Positions 1 through 7,984 of a DNA stretch of 64,000 nt are shown in pieces; within the stretch, counting starts at the first letter, position 1, and each line of letters opens with the position of its first letter. The stretch is from Emticicia sp. BO119 (GTDB lineage: Bacteria > Bacteroidota > Bacteroidia > Cytophagales > Spirosomataceae): contig NZ_JACETV010000002.1 in the NCBI RefSeq assembly GCF_013912375.1, forward strand, positions 930,001-994,000, read 5' to 3'. Below the pieces are notes generated by a model. It worked only from the letters and a program-made list of their open reading frames with translations. It was not told the DNA's origin and made no database searches. Both the position numbers and the translations under genes were made by a program.

Positions 1-490
1 GATAGCAAGTCTGGAAAAACTATATAAAGCGAATTTTGCGGGTAATCCTTACGAATACTTCTTTGTAGACGAAAACTTCAACAAGCAATACCTTACTGAG
101 CAACAATACAGCAGAATATTCACTACATCGTCTATCTGGGCTATTATCATTGCCTGTTTGGGCCTTTTCGGATTAGCTACCTTTACTACCGAAAGCCGTA
201 CAAAAGAAGTCGGAATCAGAAAAGTACTTGGGGCAGGGGTGTTGGGTATTACAGCATTGTTAAGTAAAGATTTTTTGAAACTGGTAATGATATCCATTCT
301 GATTGCAAGCCCTGTTGCGTATTATATGATGGATAAATGGCTGGAAAACTTTGAATACAAAGTAGATATATCATGGTGGATTTTTGCTTCCTCTGGCTTG
401 GGAGCGATAGGACTGGCCTTAATTACAGTAGGGTATCAGGCTATCAGAGCGGCTTTGATGAATCCGGTTAAATCATTAAAAACTGAATAG
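1..490 (+). CDS. FtsX-like ABC permease, C-terminal part (5' cut by window edge)
   Basis: The reading frame is open from base 2 and ends at 490, so the first ATG inside it (158) is not the real start. About 162 residues are visible: the end of the second periplasmic domain (FFVDENFNKQYLTEQQ), then the last three-helix FtsX block with CLGLFGLATF, the cytoplasmic signature TESRTKEVGIRKVLGAG, and the tail NPVKSLKTE. The same arrangement ends each downstream permease, so this is the first visible member of the array. Its N-terminal half and the array promoter lie outside the window. Confidence 0.93.
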   Translation, partial: IASLEKLYKANFAGNPYEYFFVDENFNKQYLTEQQYSRIFTTSSIWAIIIACLGLFGLATFTTESRTKEVGIRKVLGAGVLGITALLSKDFLKLVMISILIASPVAYYMMDKWLENFEYKVDISWWIFASSGLGAIGLALITVGYQAIRAALMNPVKSLKTE

Positions 491-551
491 CATAGGGCAA
501 GGGGCTTAGGGCAGAGTTTTTTCGTCCTATGCCCCATGCTCTCTGCCCTAA
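489..551. repeat. Array spacer 1: heptad-type inverted repeat
   Basis: The spacer starts at the stop codon. TTAGGGCAGAG (506-516) has a perfect complement at 541-551, and the block at 489-502 can pair with CCTATGCCCCATGCT (526-540). The two pairings interlock (order L1-L2-R1-R2), so they form either a pseudoknot or alternative hairpins. The right arm reads in 7-bp units ending in ATG or CTG. A T-run (517-522) lies in the loop. Confidence 0.75.
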
Positions 552-563
552 ACAAAAAAGATT

Positions 564-2954
564 ATGCTACGAAACTATCTGAAAATCACGCTGCGTAGCT
601 TGTTCAAAAACAAGACTTTTACGCTTATCAATGTTTCCGGACTTGCCATTAGTCTGGCGTGTTGCATTGTGCTTGGGCTATATGCCTATTCTGAAATATC
701 TTTTGATAGATTTCATCAGAAAAACAAACAGATTTTTCGTATCAACAAAGTTGTATCTGAGGTAAACAAAACCCCTGAAAAACATAGTATTACTTCGGGA
801 GCTTTGGCAACGGTATTGCCCAGAGAGATCCCTGAGATTGAGTACGCTGTGCGGTTTCGCCCCTGGTTTAATGAAATGGGAGTCAATTATGGGACTACCC
901 AGAATAAATTGAGCGATGTGGCTTATGCTGATGCTGATTTCTTTCAGATTTTCGACTTTAAATTGTTAAAAGGAGATAGACAAACAGTTTTATCTGAACC
1001 TAATACTGCGGTTATTACCGAAAAAACATCCAAGCGTTTTTTCGGTAACAATGATCCTATCGGTAAAACACTTATTACTTTGAATGAAACCCCTGTAACA
1101 ATTACGGGAGTAACAGAAGATGTTCCACTTGATTCGCATATCAAATTTGATATGCTTATTTCCTGGAAAACTACCACATCAGGACCAAACAAAGACTATT
1201 TTCCCTGGTTAAATAATTGGTTGACTCAAGTAGTTTATACCTATGTACTGGTGAAGGAAAATGCAGATAACCACTTAGTTGAGTCAAAAATCGCAACGCT
1301 TTTTAATAAAAATCTTCCTGAAAGAAAAGACCAGTACAAGCATTATCTGCAATCGATTAATGATATTTATTTAGGTTCGGCCGATGTTAAATTTTCTGAG
1401 AGTTTCAGGTCAAATAGCGATAAAATAGTTTACGCACTCATTGGTATTTCTATATTTATTCTGCTCATTGCCTGCTTCAATTTTATCAATCTCTCTACAG
1501 TTTTATCGCTCAAAAGAGTTAAAGAAGTAGGTATGCAAAAAGTATTGGGAGCGGTTCGTAAACAGTTGATTTTTAAGTCTTTCATTGAGTCGTCATTGGT
1601 TTGCTTAACAGCGTTTTTGCTGGCACTTCTACTCGTTTCAGGTTTATTGCCAGACTTTAACCAGTTAGCAAATGCTCATATAGATTTTTCTCAATTACTA
1701 CGGCCAGGTATTCTTTTTGCTCTTGTCGGTTTTATTATCATTGTGAGCCTCATGGCTGGTTTATATCCTGCGCTTTTTCAAACCCGTTTTCAGGCTGTTG
1801 ATGTCTTCAAAAGTACAACCAAGGTTGGTAAAGACTCCTGGCTACGCCAGTCGTTGGTCATAACACAATTTACTTTATCAACCCTTTTGATTATTGGTAT
1901 GATTGTCATTAATAATCAGATTGATTTTCTGGTAAAGAAAGATTTGGGCTTTGATAAAGACCAGCAAATTATTATACAATTGACTGATACAGGTATGGAG
2001 AGCAAAGCAAAGCTGTTTGTATCAAACATTCAGAGTTTTGATGGAGTCGAAAAGCTGAGCCTTAGCGCAAGAGTTCCAGGGCAAGGGTATATGGGTTTTG
2101 GAATTATTCCCGAAGGATACACCGAAAAAGATAACCTGATGGCAGGGGTGCAACAATCTGACGCCAATTATACGGCCACTTATAATATTCCTATGGTAAA
2201 AGGACGATTCTTCTCAAAGGATTTTCCAACTGATACGCTTAACTCAATTGTTATTAATGAGGCGATGGTTAAATACCTGAACTGGCAGAACCCTATTGGA
2301 AAAAGATTCAAGATTAGCGGAGGAATAGATGCCAGAGTAATAGGTGTCATGAAAGATTATAATGTGGTTTCGTTGCGCGAAACCATCCAACCGGCAGCTT
2401 TTATCTTAAAAGATAACCCTCTATATCTGACACTCAAAATAAAGACAGGCAAGATTAAAGAAACATTAGCTTTTGTAGGGAAAACATGGAAAGAGTTGGA
2501 AAGCAAGCATCCATTCAATTATTATTTTTTAGATGAAAGACTCAATCAATATTATGCATCAGATGTACGGTTGCTTCAAGTCATAAGTATTTTTGCTGGT
2601 TTGGCCATATTGGTAGCTTGTCTGGGGCTCTTTGGTTTAGCAAGTTTCGCAGCTGAAACTCGCACCAAAGAAATCGGCATCAGAAAAGTGTTAGGGGCTT
2701 CTATCCTGAGTGTCACAACATTGCTTTCGAAAGATTTCCTGAAACTTGTTTTCCTCAGTATTATCATTGCTTCTCCTATAGCTTATTATGGTATGAAACA
2801 GTGGTTGCAGGACTTTGCATACAGGATTGATATTGAGTGGTGGGTTTTTGTGTTAGCAGGGGTTTCAGCAACTGCAATTGCCTTACTGACTGTGAGTTAT
2901 CAGGCAATAAAGGCGGCTTTGATGAACCCGATTAAATCATTAAAAACGGAATAA
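564..2954 (+). CDS. MacB/FtsX-type ABC transporter permease (array copy 1)
   Basis: This is a 796-residue inner-membrane permease. It shows the layout shared by all array members. An N-terminal cytoplasmic helix (RNYLKITLRSLFKNK) and TM1 (about 19-42) precede a MacB_PCD-like periplasmic domain and a three-helix FtsX block (about 287-410). TM5 (about 430-450), a second periplasmic domain and a final FtsX block (about 671-796) follow. The chain therefore equals two MacB-type half-permeases fused in tandem, probably eight helices. In the family such proteins need a separate ATPase to drive export or extraction of a substrate; none is present here. The first cytoplasmic signature is VLSLKRVKEVGMQKVLGA, departing from the usual TARS at its start. 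The second is AETRTKEIGIRKVLGAS. The ATG at 564 follows an A-rich stretch. Substrate unknown. Confidence 0.92.
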   Translation: MLRNYLKITLRSLFKNKTFTLINVSGLAISLACCIVLGLYAYSEISFDRFHQKNKQIFRINKVVSEVNKTPEKHSITSGALATVLPREIPEIEYAVRFRPWFNEMGVNYGTTQNKLSDVAYADADFFQIFDFKLLKGDRQTVLSEPNTAVITEKTSKRFFGNNDPIGKTLITLNETPVTITGVTEDVPLDSHIKFDMLISWKTTTSGPNKDYFPWLNNWLTQVVYTYVLVKENADNHLVESKIATLFNKNLPERKDQYKHYLQSINDIYLGSADVKFSESFRSNSDKIVYALIGISIFILLIACFNFINLSTVLSLKRVKEVGMQKVLGAVRKQLIFKSFIESSLVCLTAFLLALLLVSGLLPDFNQLANAHIDFSQLLRPGILFALVGFIIIVSLMAGLYPALFQTRFQAVDVFKSTTKVGKDSWLRQSLVITQFTLSTLLIIGMIVINNQIDFLVKKDLGFDKDQQIIIQLTDTGMESKAKLFVSNIQSFDGVEKLSLSARVPGQGYMGFGIIPEGYTEKDNLMAGVQQSDANYTATYNIPMVKGRFFSKDFPTDTLNSIVINEAMVKYLNWQNPIGKRFKISGGIDARVIGVMKDYNVVSLRETIQPAAFILKDNPLYLTLKIKTGKIKETLAFVGKTWKELESKHPFNYYFLDERLNQYYASDVRLLQVISIFAGLAILVACLGLFGLASFAAETRTKEIGIRKVLGASILSVTTLLSKDFLKLVFLSIIIASPIAYYGMKQWLQDFAYRIDIEWWVFVLAGVSATAIALLTVSYQAIKAALMNPIKSLKTE

Positions 2955-2960
2955 CATGGC

Positions 2961-3020
2961 GCAAAGGGCATAGGGTAATGGTTTTTTCCTACCCTATGCT
3001 CCACACCCTATGCCCTAAGC
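2961..3020. repeat. Array spacer 2: heptad-type inverted repeat
   Basis: Arms 2961-2976 and 3005-3020 pair at 14 of 16 positions, with a perfect core GGGCATAGGGT against ACCCTATGCCC. A T-run (2982-2987) sits in the loop. The right arm repeats CTATGCY units at 7-bp and 14-bp intervals. Confidence 0.78.
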
Positions 3021-3028
3021 ACAAAACT

Positions 3029-5449
3029 ATGCTTTTAAGCTATTTCAAAATCGCATTCAGAAATCTTGTTAAGAACAAGGTTTATTCATTCATCAATATT
3101 GGTGGGCTGGCCGTAGGTATGTCTGTAGCCATATTGATAGGCCTTTGGATTTATGACGAATTATCATACGATAAATACCATAAAAATTACGAGTCTATTG
3201 CACAGATACGCAGCATAGGCACCGACCCTAATACAGGGATTACCAGAAGTGGTACAGCCTTACAATTCCCGATAGGTACAAGTCTTAAGAACAACTATAA
3301 ACACTATTTTAAAAATATATTGCTGGCATTCTGGGTAGGTGATTATACGCTTTCTTCAGTAAATGAGAAGTACCCTAAAAAGGGAGAGTTTATTGATGGA
3401 GAGGTGATTGATATGCTTTCGCTGAAAATGCTGAAAGGTTCGGCGGCATCTTTACAAGACCCACATTCAATTATTCTTTCAAAATCTACGGCAGATGCCA
3501 TTTTCGGGAGCGTTGATCCACTAAACAAAAACCTCAAAATCGACAACCGAATGGATGTAGTAGTAAGGGGTGTTTATGAAGATCTGCCAAAAAACAATCG
3601 TTTCAATGAGGTACAGTTTTTCTCTCCCTGGGCATTGTGGGTATCGTCAAATGATTGGGTAAAATCATGTGAAAACGAGTGGGAAAACAGTTCGTTTAAT
3701 GTATATGTACAAACGCAACCGAATATTTCGGTAGAGCAGGCGAATATAGCCTTGAAAGATTTTTATGATAAAAATGCGCCTAAGCAGATAGCTGAGGAGT
3801 GGAGAAAATATAATCCGGGTATATTCTTGTATCCGATGAAACAATGGCATTTATACTCAGAGTTTAAAGATGGTAAGGTAGCAGGAGGGCGCATCACCTT
3901 TGTATGGCTGTTTGGGATTGTAGGTATCTTTGTTTTGCTGTTGGCCTGTATCAATTTTATGAACCTCAGCACGGCACGCTCAGAAAAACGTGCTAAAGAA
4001 GTAGGTATCCGGAAGGCTATCGGTTCAATCAGAGTGCAATTGGTTCAACAGTTTCTAAGTGAATCTTTCCTGGTTGTTTTATTCGCCTTTGCTTTGGCTG
4101 TAGGCCTTGTTTTATTATCGTTACCGTGGTTTAATAATCTGGCTGATAAAGATATGTCGATACCGTTTACAAATCCGGTTTTCTGGGCAATCAGTATAGC
4201 ATTTATTTTATTTACAGCCGGGTTGGCTGGCGTATATCCTGCATTTTACCTCTCATCTTTCCAACCTGTCAAGGTATTGAAAGGGACTTTCAAATTAGGG
4301 CGTTTTGCTTCTCTTCCACGTAAGGTTCTGGTAGTTGTGCAATTTACAGTTTCGGTTGTGTTGATTGTAGGTACTATTGTGGTGTATCAGCAGATTAAAC
4401 ATGCCCGTAACAGACCAGTGGGTTACAATAGAGAAGGCTTGATTAAAGTATCGTTGAATGACCCTAATTATCAGGGCAAACAGGATGTGATAAAGACACA
4501 ATTAATTAATACGGGCATGGTAAAAAACATGGCCTTATCTTCAAGCCCTATGACCGAGATATGGAGCAATGCAGGTGGCTATAACTGGAAAGGCAAAGAC
4601 CCCGAATTAGCTTCTGATTTTGCAGTAATCAATGTAACACATGATTTTGGTAAACTGGTTGACTGGAAAATTATTGCCGGTCGTGATTTCTCAAGAGCCT
4701 ATGCAACAGATTCCAATGCCATAATCATTAATGAAACGGCTGCAAAATATATGGGCTTAAAGAACCCTATAGGTGAATTTATTACCAACCCTGATGAAGG
4801 TGCAGGAGAAACCTGGCAGATTATCGGGGTGGTTAAAGATTTGGTGATGCAGTCCCCTTATGACCCTGTGAAACGCTCTTTCTATTTCCTTGACCCTAAG
4901 TATGTTGATGTCAGCCAGATGATTATTAAGATTAAACCTACTGTCAGTGCAAGTGAAGCCTTGCCAAAAATAGAAGCGGTTTTCAAAGAAATAGTACCAT
5001 CTGCTTTATTTGATTATCGATTTGTTGATCAGGAATATGGCAATAAATTCAGTCAGGAAGAACGCATTGGTAAATTAGCCAGTTTCTTTGCTTTGCTTGC
5101 CATTCTTATCTCATGTTTAGGCCTGTTTGGTCTGGCTTCTTTCGTAGCAGAACAACGTACGAAAGAAATAGGCATCCGCAAAGTATTAGGCGCAAGTATA
5201 GGTAGCTTGTGGGGGATGTTATCTAAAGATTTTGTGGTATTGGTTGTTATATCATCTGTTGTAGCCGCTCCAATTGCCTATTATTTTATGAACCAGTGGT
5301 TGGAGAAATATAAATACCACACAGAAATCTCGTGGTGGATTTTTGTACTAACTGGCATGGGTGCTTTGGGTATTACCTTGTTGACCGTGAGCTATCAGGC
5401 AATTAAGGCGGCTCTGATGAATCCTATAAAGAGTTTGAAGACAGAATAG
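3029..5449 (+). CDS. MacB/FtsX-type ABC transporter permease (array copy 2)
   Basis: The protein has 806 residues from the ATG at 3029. A longer frame begins at 2978, but that would translate the inverted-repeat spacer. The 3029 start gives MLLSYFKIAFRNLVKNK, which matches the N-terminus of the other copies. First FtsX block from about 290, with CINFMNLSTARSEKRAKEVG and IRKAIGS; second from about 684, with AEQRTKEIGIRKVLGAS. The stretch WHLYSEFKDGK before TM2 and RNRPVGYN after TM5 group it with copies 5 and 11. C-terminus NPIKSLKTE. Substrate unknown. Confidence 0.92.
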   Translation: MLLSYFKIAFRNLVKNKVYSFINIGGLAVGMSVAILIGLWIYDELSYDKYHKNYESIAQIRSIGTDPNTGITRSGTALQFPIGTSLKNNYKHYFKNILLAFWVGDYTLSSVNEKYPKKGEFIDGEVIDMLSLKMLKGSAASLQDPHSIILSKSTADAIFGSVDPLNKNLKIDNRMDVVVRGVYEDLPKNNRFNEVQFFSPWALWVSSNDWVKSCENEWENSSFNVYVQTQPNISVEQANIALKDFYDKNAPKQIAEEWRKYNPGIFLYPMKQWHLYSEFKDGKVAGGRITFVWLFGIVGIFVLLLACINFMNLSTARSEKRAKEVGIRKAIGSIRVQLVQQFLSESFLVVLFAFALAVGLVLLSLPWFNNLADKDMSIPFTNPVFWAISIAFILFTAGLAGVYPAFYLSSFQPVKVLKGTFKLGRFASLPRKVLVVVQFTVSVVLIVGTIVVYQQIKHARNRPVGYNREGLIKVSLNDPNYQGKQDVIKTQLINTGMVKNMALSSSPMTEIWSNAGGYNWKGKDPELASDFAVINVTHDFGKLVDWKIIAGRDFSRAYATDSNAIIINETAAKYMGLKNPIGEFITNPDEGAGETWQIIGVVKDLVMQSPYDPVKRSFYFLDPKYVDVSQMIIKIKPTVSASEALPKIEAVFKEIVPSALFDYRFVDQEYGNKFSQEERIGKLASFFALLAILISCLGLFGLASFVAEQRTKEIGIRKVLGASIGSLWGMLSKDFVVLVVISSVVAAPIAYYFMNQWLEKYKYHTEISWWIFVLTGMGALGITLLTVSYQAIKAALMNPIKSLKTE

Positions 5450-5453
5450 CGTG

Positions 5454-5517
5454 GGGCTAAGGGCAGAGGGCATGGGGTTGAAATTTCCCTCTGCTTCATG
5501 CCCTCTGCTCTTAGCTC
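5454..5517. repeat. Array spacer 3: long heptad-type inverted repeat
   Basis: Arms 5454-5474 and 5497-5517 are complementary at 19 of 21 positions, the longest dyad of the array. The pyrimidine arm reads CTCTGCT, TCATGCC, CTCTGCT, CTTAGCT in perfect 7-bp register. Confidence 0.8.
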
Positions 5518-5532
5518 TAACCGTTACAAATT

Positions 5533-7902
5533 ATGATACGTAACTATTTAAAAATCGCCTGGAGGAATTTGTGGAAAAGCAAGAGCTTTTCCCTTATCAA
5601 CATTTTAGGTCTTTCGATGGGAATGGCCTGTAGCCTGATGATTTATCTCTGGATAGAAGATGAATATAAGAAGAATAAATTTCATGACAATAGTAAGGAT
5701 TTATATGCTATATATGAACGCCAGTATCATGATGGGAAAATAGATACTCATTTCAGTACCCCAGCTCTTATGGCTGATGAAATGAAGCGAGTGCTGCCAG
5801 AAGTAAAATATGCTTGCGGGGTTGAATGGGACTATCGCTATACTTTTCAGGTGAACGACAAAATTAATAAAGTAGTAGGGTGTTATGCAGGTGATGATTT
5901 TTTCAGGATGTTCAGTTACCCCATCTTACAAGGAACTGCTCAAACAGCTCTGACGAATCCTACAGGTATAGCTATCTCCCGTAATATGGCAGAAATGTTT
6001 TTTGGAAGTCCCCAAAAAGCAATTGGTAAGGCTATCAGATATGAGAATCGGGAAAACCTGGTAGTATCGGCTGTTTTTGAGAATGTTCCTGCTGCTGCCT
6101 CCGAGAAATTTGATTATGTGTTGAGTTGGGATACCTTCTTAAAAGAAAATGAATGGGCAAAAGATTGGGGAAACAATTCGCCTTTTACTTATGTTCAATT
6201 ACGCAATGATGCAAAACCAGCTCAATTTGAAGCTAAAATAGAACGCTTTTTAGATAACCTGAATAAAGACCAGAATAAAGCCTTTTATATCAGGCTTAGT
6301 ATGCAGAATTTCGGAGATACCTATCTTTATAATAACTTCAAAAATGGTCAACAGGCCGGAGGACGTGTCGACTACCTGCGCCTTTTTAGCATCGTCGCTA
6401 TCTTTATTTTGTTGATTGCCTGTATCAATTTTATGAACCTGGCAACTGCCCGCTCGGCCAAAAGAGCAAAAGAGGTGGGTGTCAGGAAAGTGATGGGAGC
6501 TGTAAGGTTTGCTCTGATAAGACAATTTATAGGAGAGGCTGTTTTGCTGACTTTCTTTTCGACCATTATTACCGTTTTTGCGGTATATTTCCTTTTACCT
6601 TATTTTAATACCCTGACAGGCAAGCAAATGAGTTTGCCAATAGACCAACCATTTTTTGCCTTGGGCATTATAGGTTTATTGCTATTCACAGGTGTTTTAG
6701 CAGGTAGTTACCCTGCATTTTTCTTATCCTCGTTAAGTCCGATTCGTGTCTTAAAAGGAAGTCTGAAATTCAGTGCAAATGCCTCATTTCTTCGGAAAGG
6801 ACTGGTTGTTTTTCAATTTGTACTGTCAATAGTTTTTATGATAGGAATGGTGGTTGTCTATCAGCAGGTAGAATATCTTCAGACAGAGAATATTGGGTAT
6901 AATCGTGAAAATCTGATTTCTATTCCATTAGAAGGAGATTTAGTGGTGAAATATGATTCATTTAAAGAAGAGGCTCTAAAAGCTAATGGTATCAAAAGTA
7001 TGTCTTCTATTTCTCAGAATCCAACGAGTATCCGAAATAGCACAGGAGGATTAAACTGGGTAGGCAAAGACCCGAATGTAAACATTCAGTTTACATTTGC
7101 TTTTATCAACTATGATTGGGTAAAAACAATGGATTTGAAAATGGCGTACGGCCGTGATTTCTCCAGAACTTTCTCTACCGATTCAGTTGGGCTTATTATC
7201 AATGAGGCTGCCTTGAAACGGATTAACTATAAAAATCCGATTGACCAGCCACTAACTATGTGGGGAAGAAAAGGAAAGATTGTAGGTGTATTGAAAGATT
7301 TTCATTTTACTTCTTTGCATGAGGACATTAAGCCATTAGTAATTCGTTTAGAACCCACCATAAACGATGGAAATATTCTGATCCGGACTGAAAAAGGAAA
7401 AACAAAAGAAGCAATAGATAATCTGGAGAGACTTTTTAAAGATTTTAACCCGAATTTTCCATTTACCTACAAATTTGTAGATGAAGAGTATGCAAAATTG
7501 TATAAAAGTGAGCAAATGGTGAGCAGATTATCAGGTTATTTTGCCCTGCTGGCTATTGTCATTTCCTGCCTTGGTTTATTTGGTCTGGCAGCTTTTACAG
7601 CTGAGCAACGCACGAAAGAGATTGGTATCCGCAAGGTATTGGGGGCAAGTGTAGGTAGTATTGTCGGAATGCTTTCGGGCGATTTTGTAAAATTGGTATT
7701 AATAGCGGCCGTGGTTGCTTTCCCGATTGCCGGTTGGGTAATGACTGACTGGTTGAAAAACTTTGCCTATCGCATTGATATCGGAATACCCATCTATATT
7801 ATAGCAGGAGTCGCTGCCGCACTTATTGCTTTATTAACAGTAAGTTATCAGGCCATTAAAGCCGCATTAATGAATCCTGTGAAGAGTTTGAAAACGGAAT
7901 AG
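5533..7902 (+). CDS. MacB/FtsX-type ABC transporter permease (array copy 3)
   Basis: The protein has 789 residues and begins MIRNYLKIAWRNLWKSK. First FtsX block from about 284 (CINFMNLATARSAKRAKEVG, VRKVMGA); second from about 666 (AEQRTKEIGIRKVLGAS). The segment before TM2 (YLYNNFKNGQQAGGRVDYLRLF) is a variant of the W-x-LYS-x-F-x-x-GK motif of copies 2, 5 and 11. After TM5 it has ENIGYNREN rather than the NRPxGYN form. C-terminus NPVKSLKTE. The ATG follows gttacaaatt. Confidence 0.92.
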   Translation: MIRNYLKIAWRNLWKSKSFSLINILGLSMGMACSLMIYLWIEDEYKKNKFHDNSKDLYAIYERQYHDGKIDTHFSTPALMADEMKRVLPEVKYACGVEWDYRYTFQVNDKINKVVGCYAGDDFFRMFSYPILQGTAQTALTNPTGIAISRNMAEMFFGSPQKAIGKAIRYENRENLVVSAVFENVPAAASEKFDYVLSWDTFLKENEWAKDWGNNSPFTYVQLRNDAKPAQFEAKIERFLDNLNKDQNKAFYIRLSMQNFGDTYLYNNFKNGQQAGGRVDYLRLFSIVAIFILLIACINFMNLATARSAKRAKEVGVRKVMGAVRFALIRQFIGEAVLLTFFSTIITVFAVYFLLPYFNTLTGKQMSLPIDQPFFALGIIGLLLFTGVLAGSYPAFFLSSLSPIRVLKGSLKFSANASFLRKGLVVFQFVLSIVFMIGMVVVYQQVEYLQTENIGYNRENLISIPLEGDLVVKYDSFKEEALKANGIKSMSSISQNPTSIRNSTGGLNWVGKDPNVNIQFTFAFINYDWVKTMDLKMAYGRDFSRTFSTDSVGLIINEAALKRINYKNPIDQPLTMWGRKGKIVGVLKDFHFTSLHEDIKPLVIRLEPTINDGNILIRTEKGKTKEAIDNLERLFKDFNPNFPFTYKFVDEEYAKLYKSEQMVSRLSGYFALLAIVISCLGLFGLAAFTAEQRTKEIGIRKVLGASVGSIVGMLSGDFVKLVLIAAVVAFPIAGWVMTDWLKNFAYRIDIGIPIYIIAGVAAALIALLTVSYQAIKAALMNPVKSLKTE

Positions 7903-7910
7903 CATGGGGG

Positions 7911-7965
7911 TAAGGGCAGAGGGCGTTGGGTAAAATTCCCCTCTGCCCCTTGCCTTCTGCCCTTT
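7911..7965. repeat. Array spacer 4: heptad-type inverted repeat
   Basis: The pyrimidine arm reads CTCTGCC, CCTTGCC, TTCTGCC, CTTTGCA from 7941, exactly 7 bp apart. The purine arm (taagggcagagggcg, 7911-7925) can pair with 7951-7965 (12 of 15) or, shifted, with 7938-7949, so several registers are possible. Confidence 0.78.
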
Positions 7966-7984
7966 GCACTAACCCATATAAATT

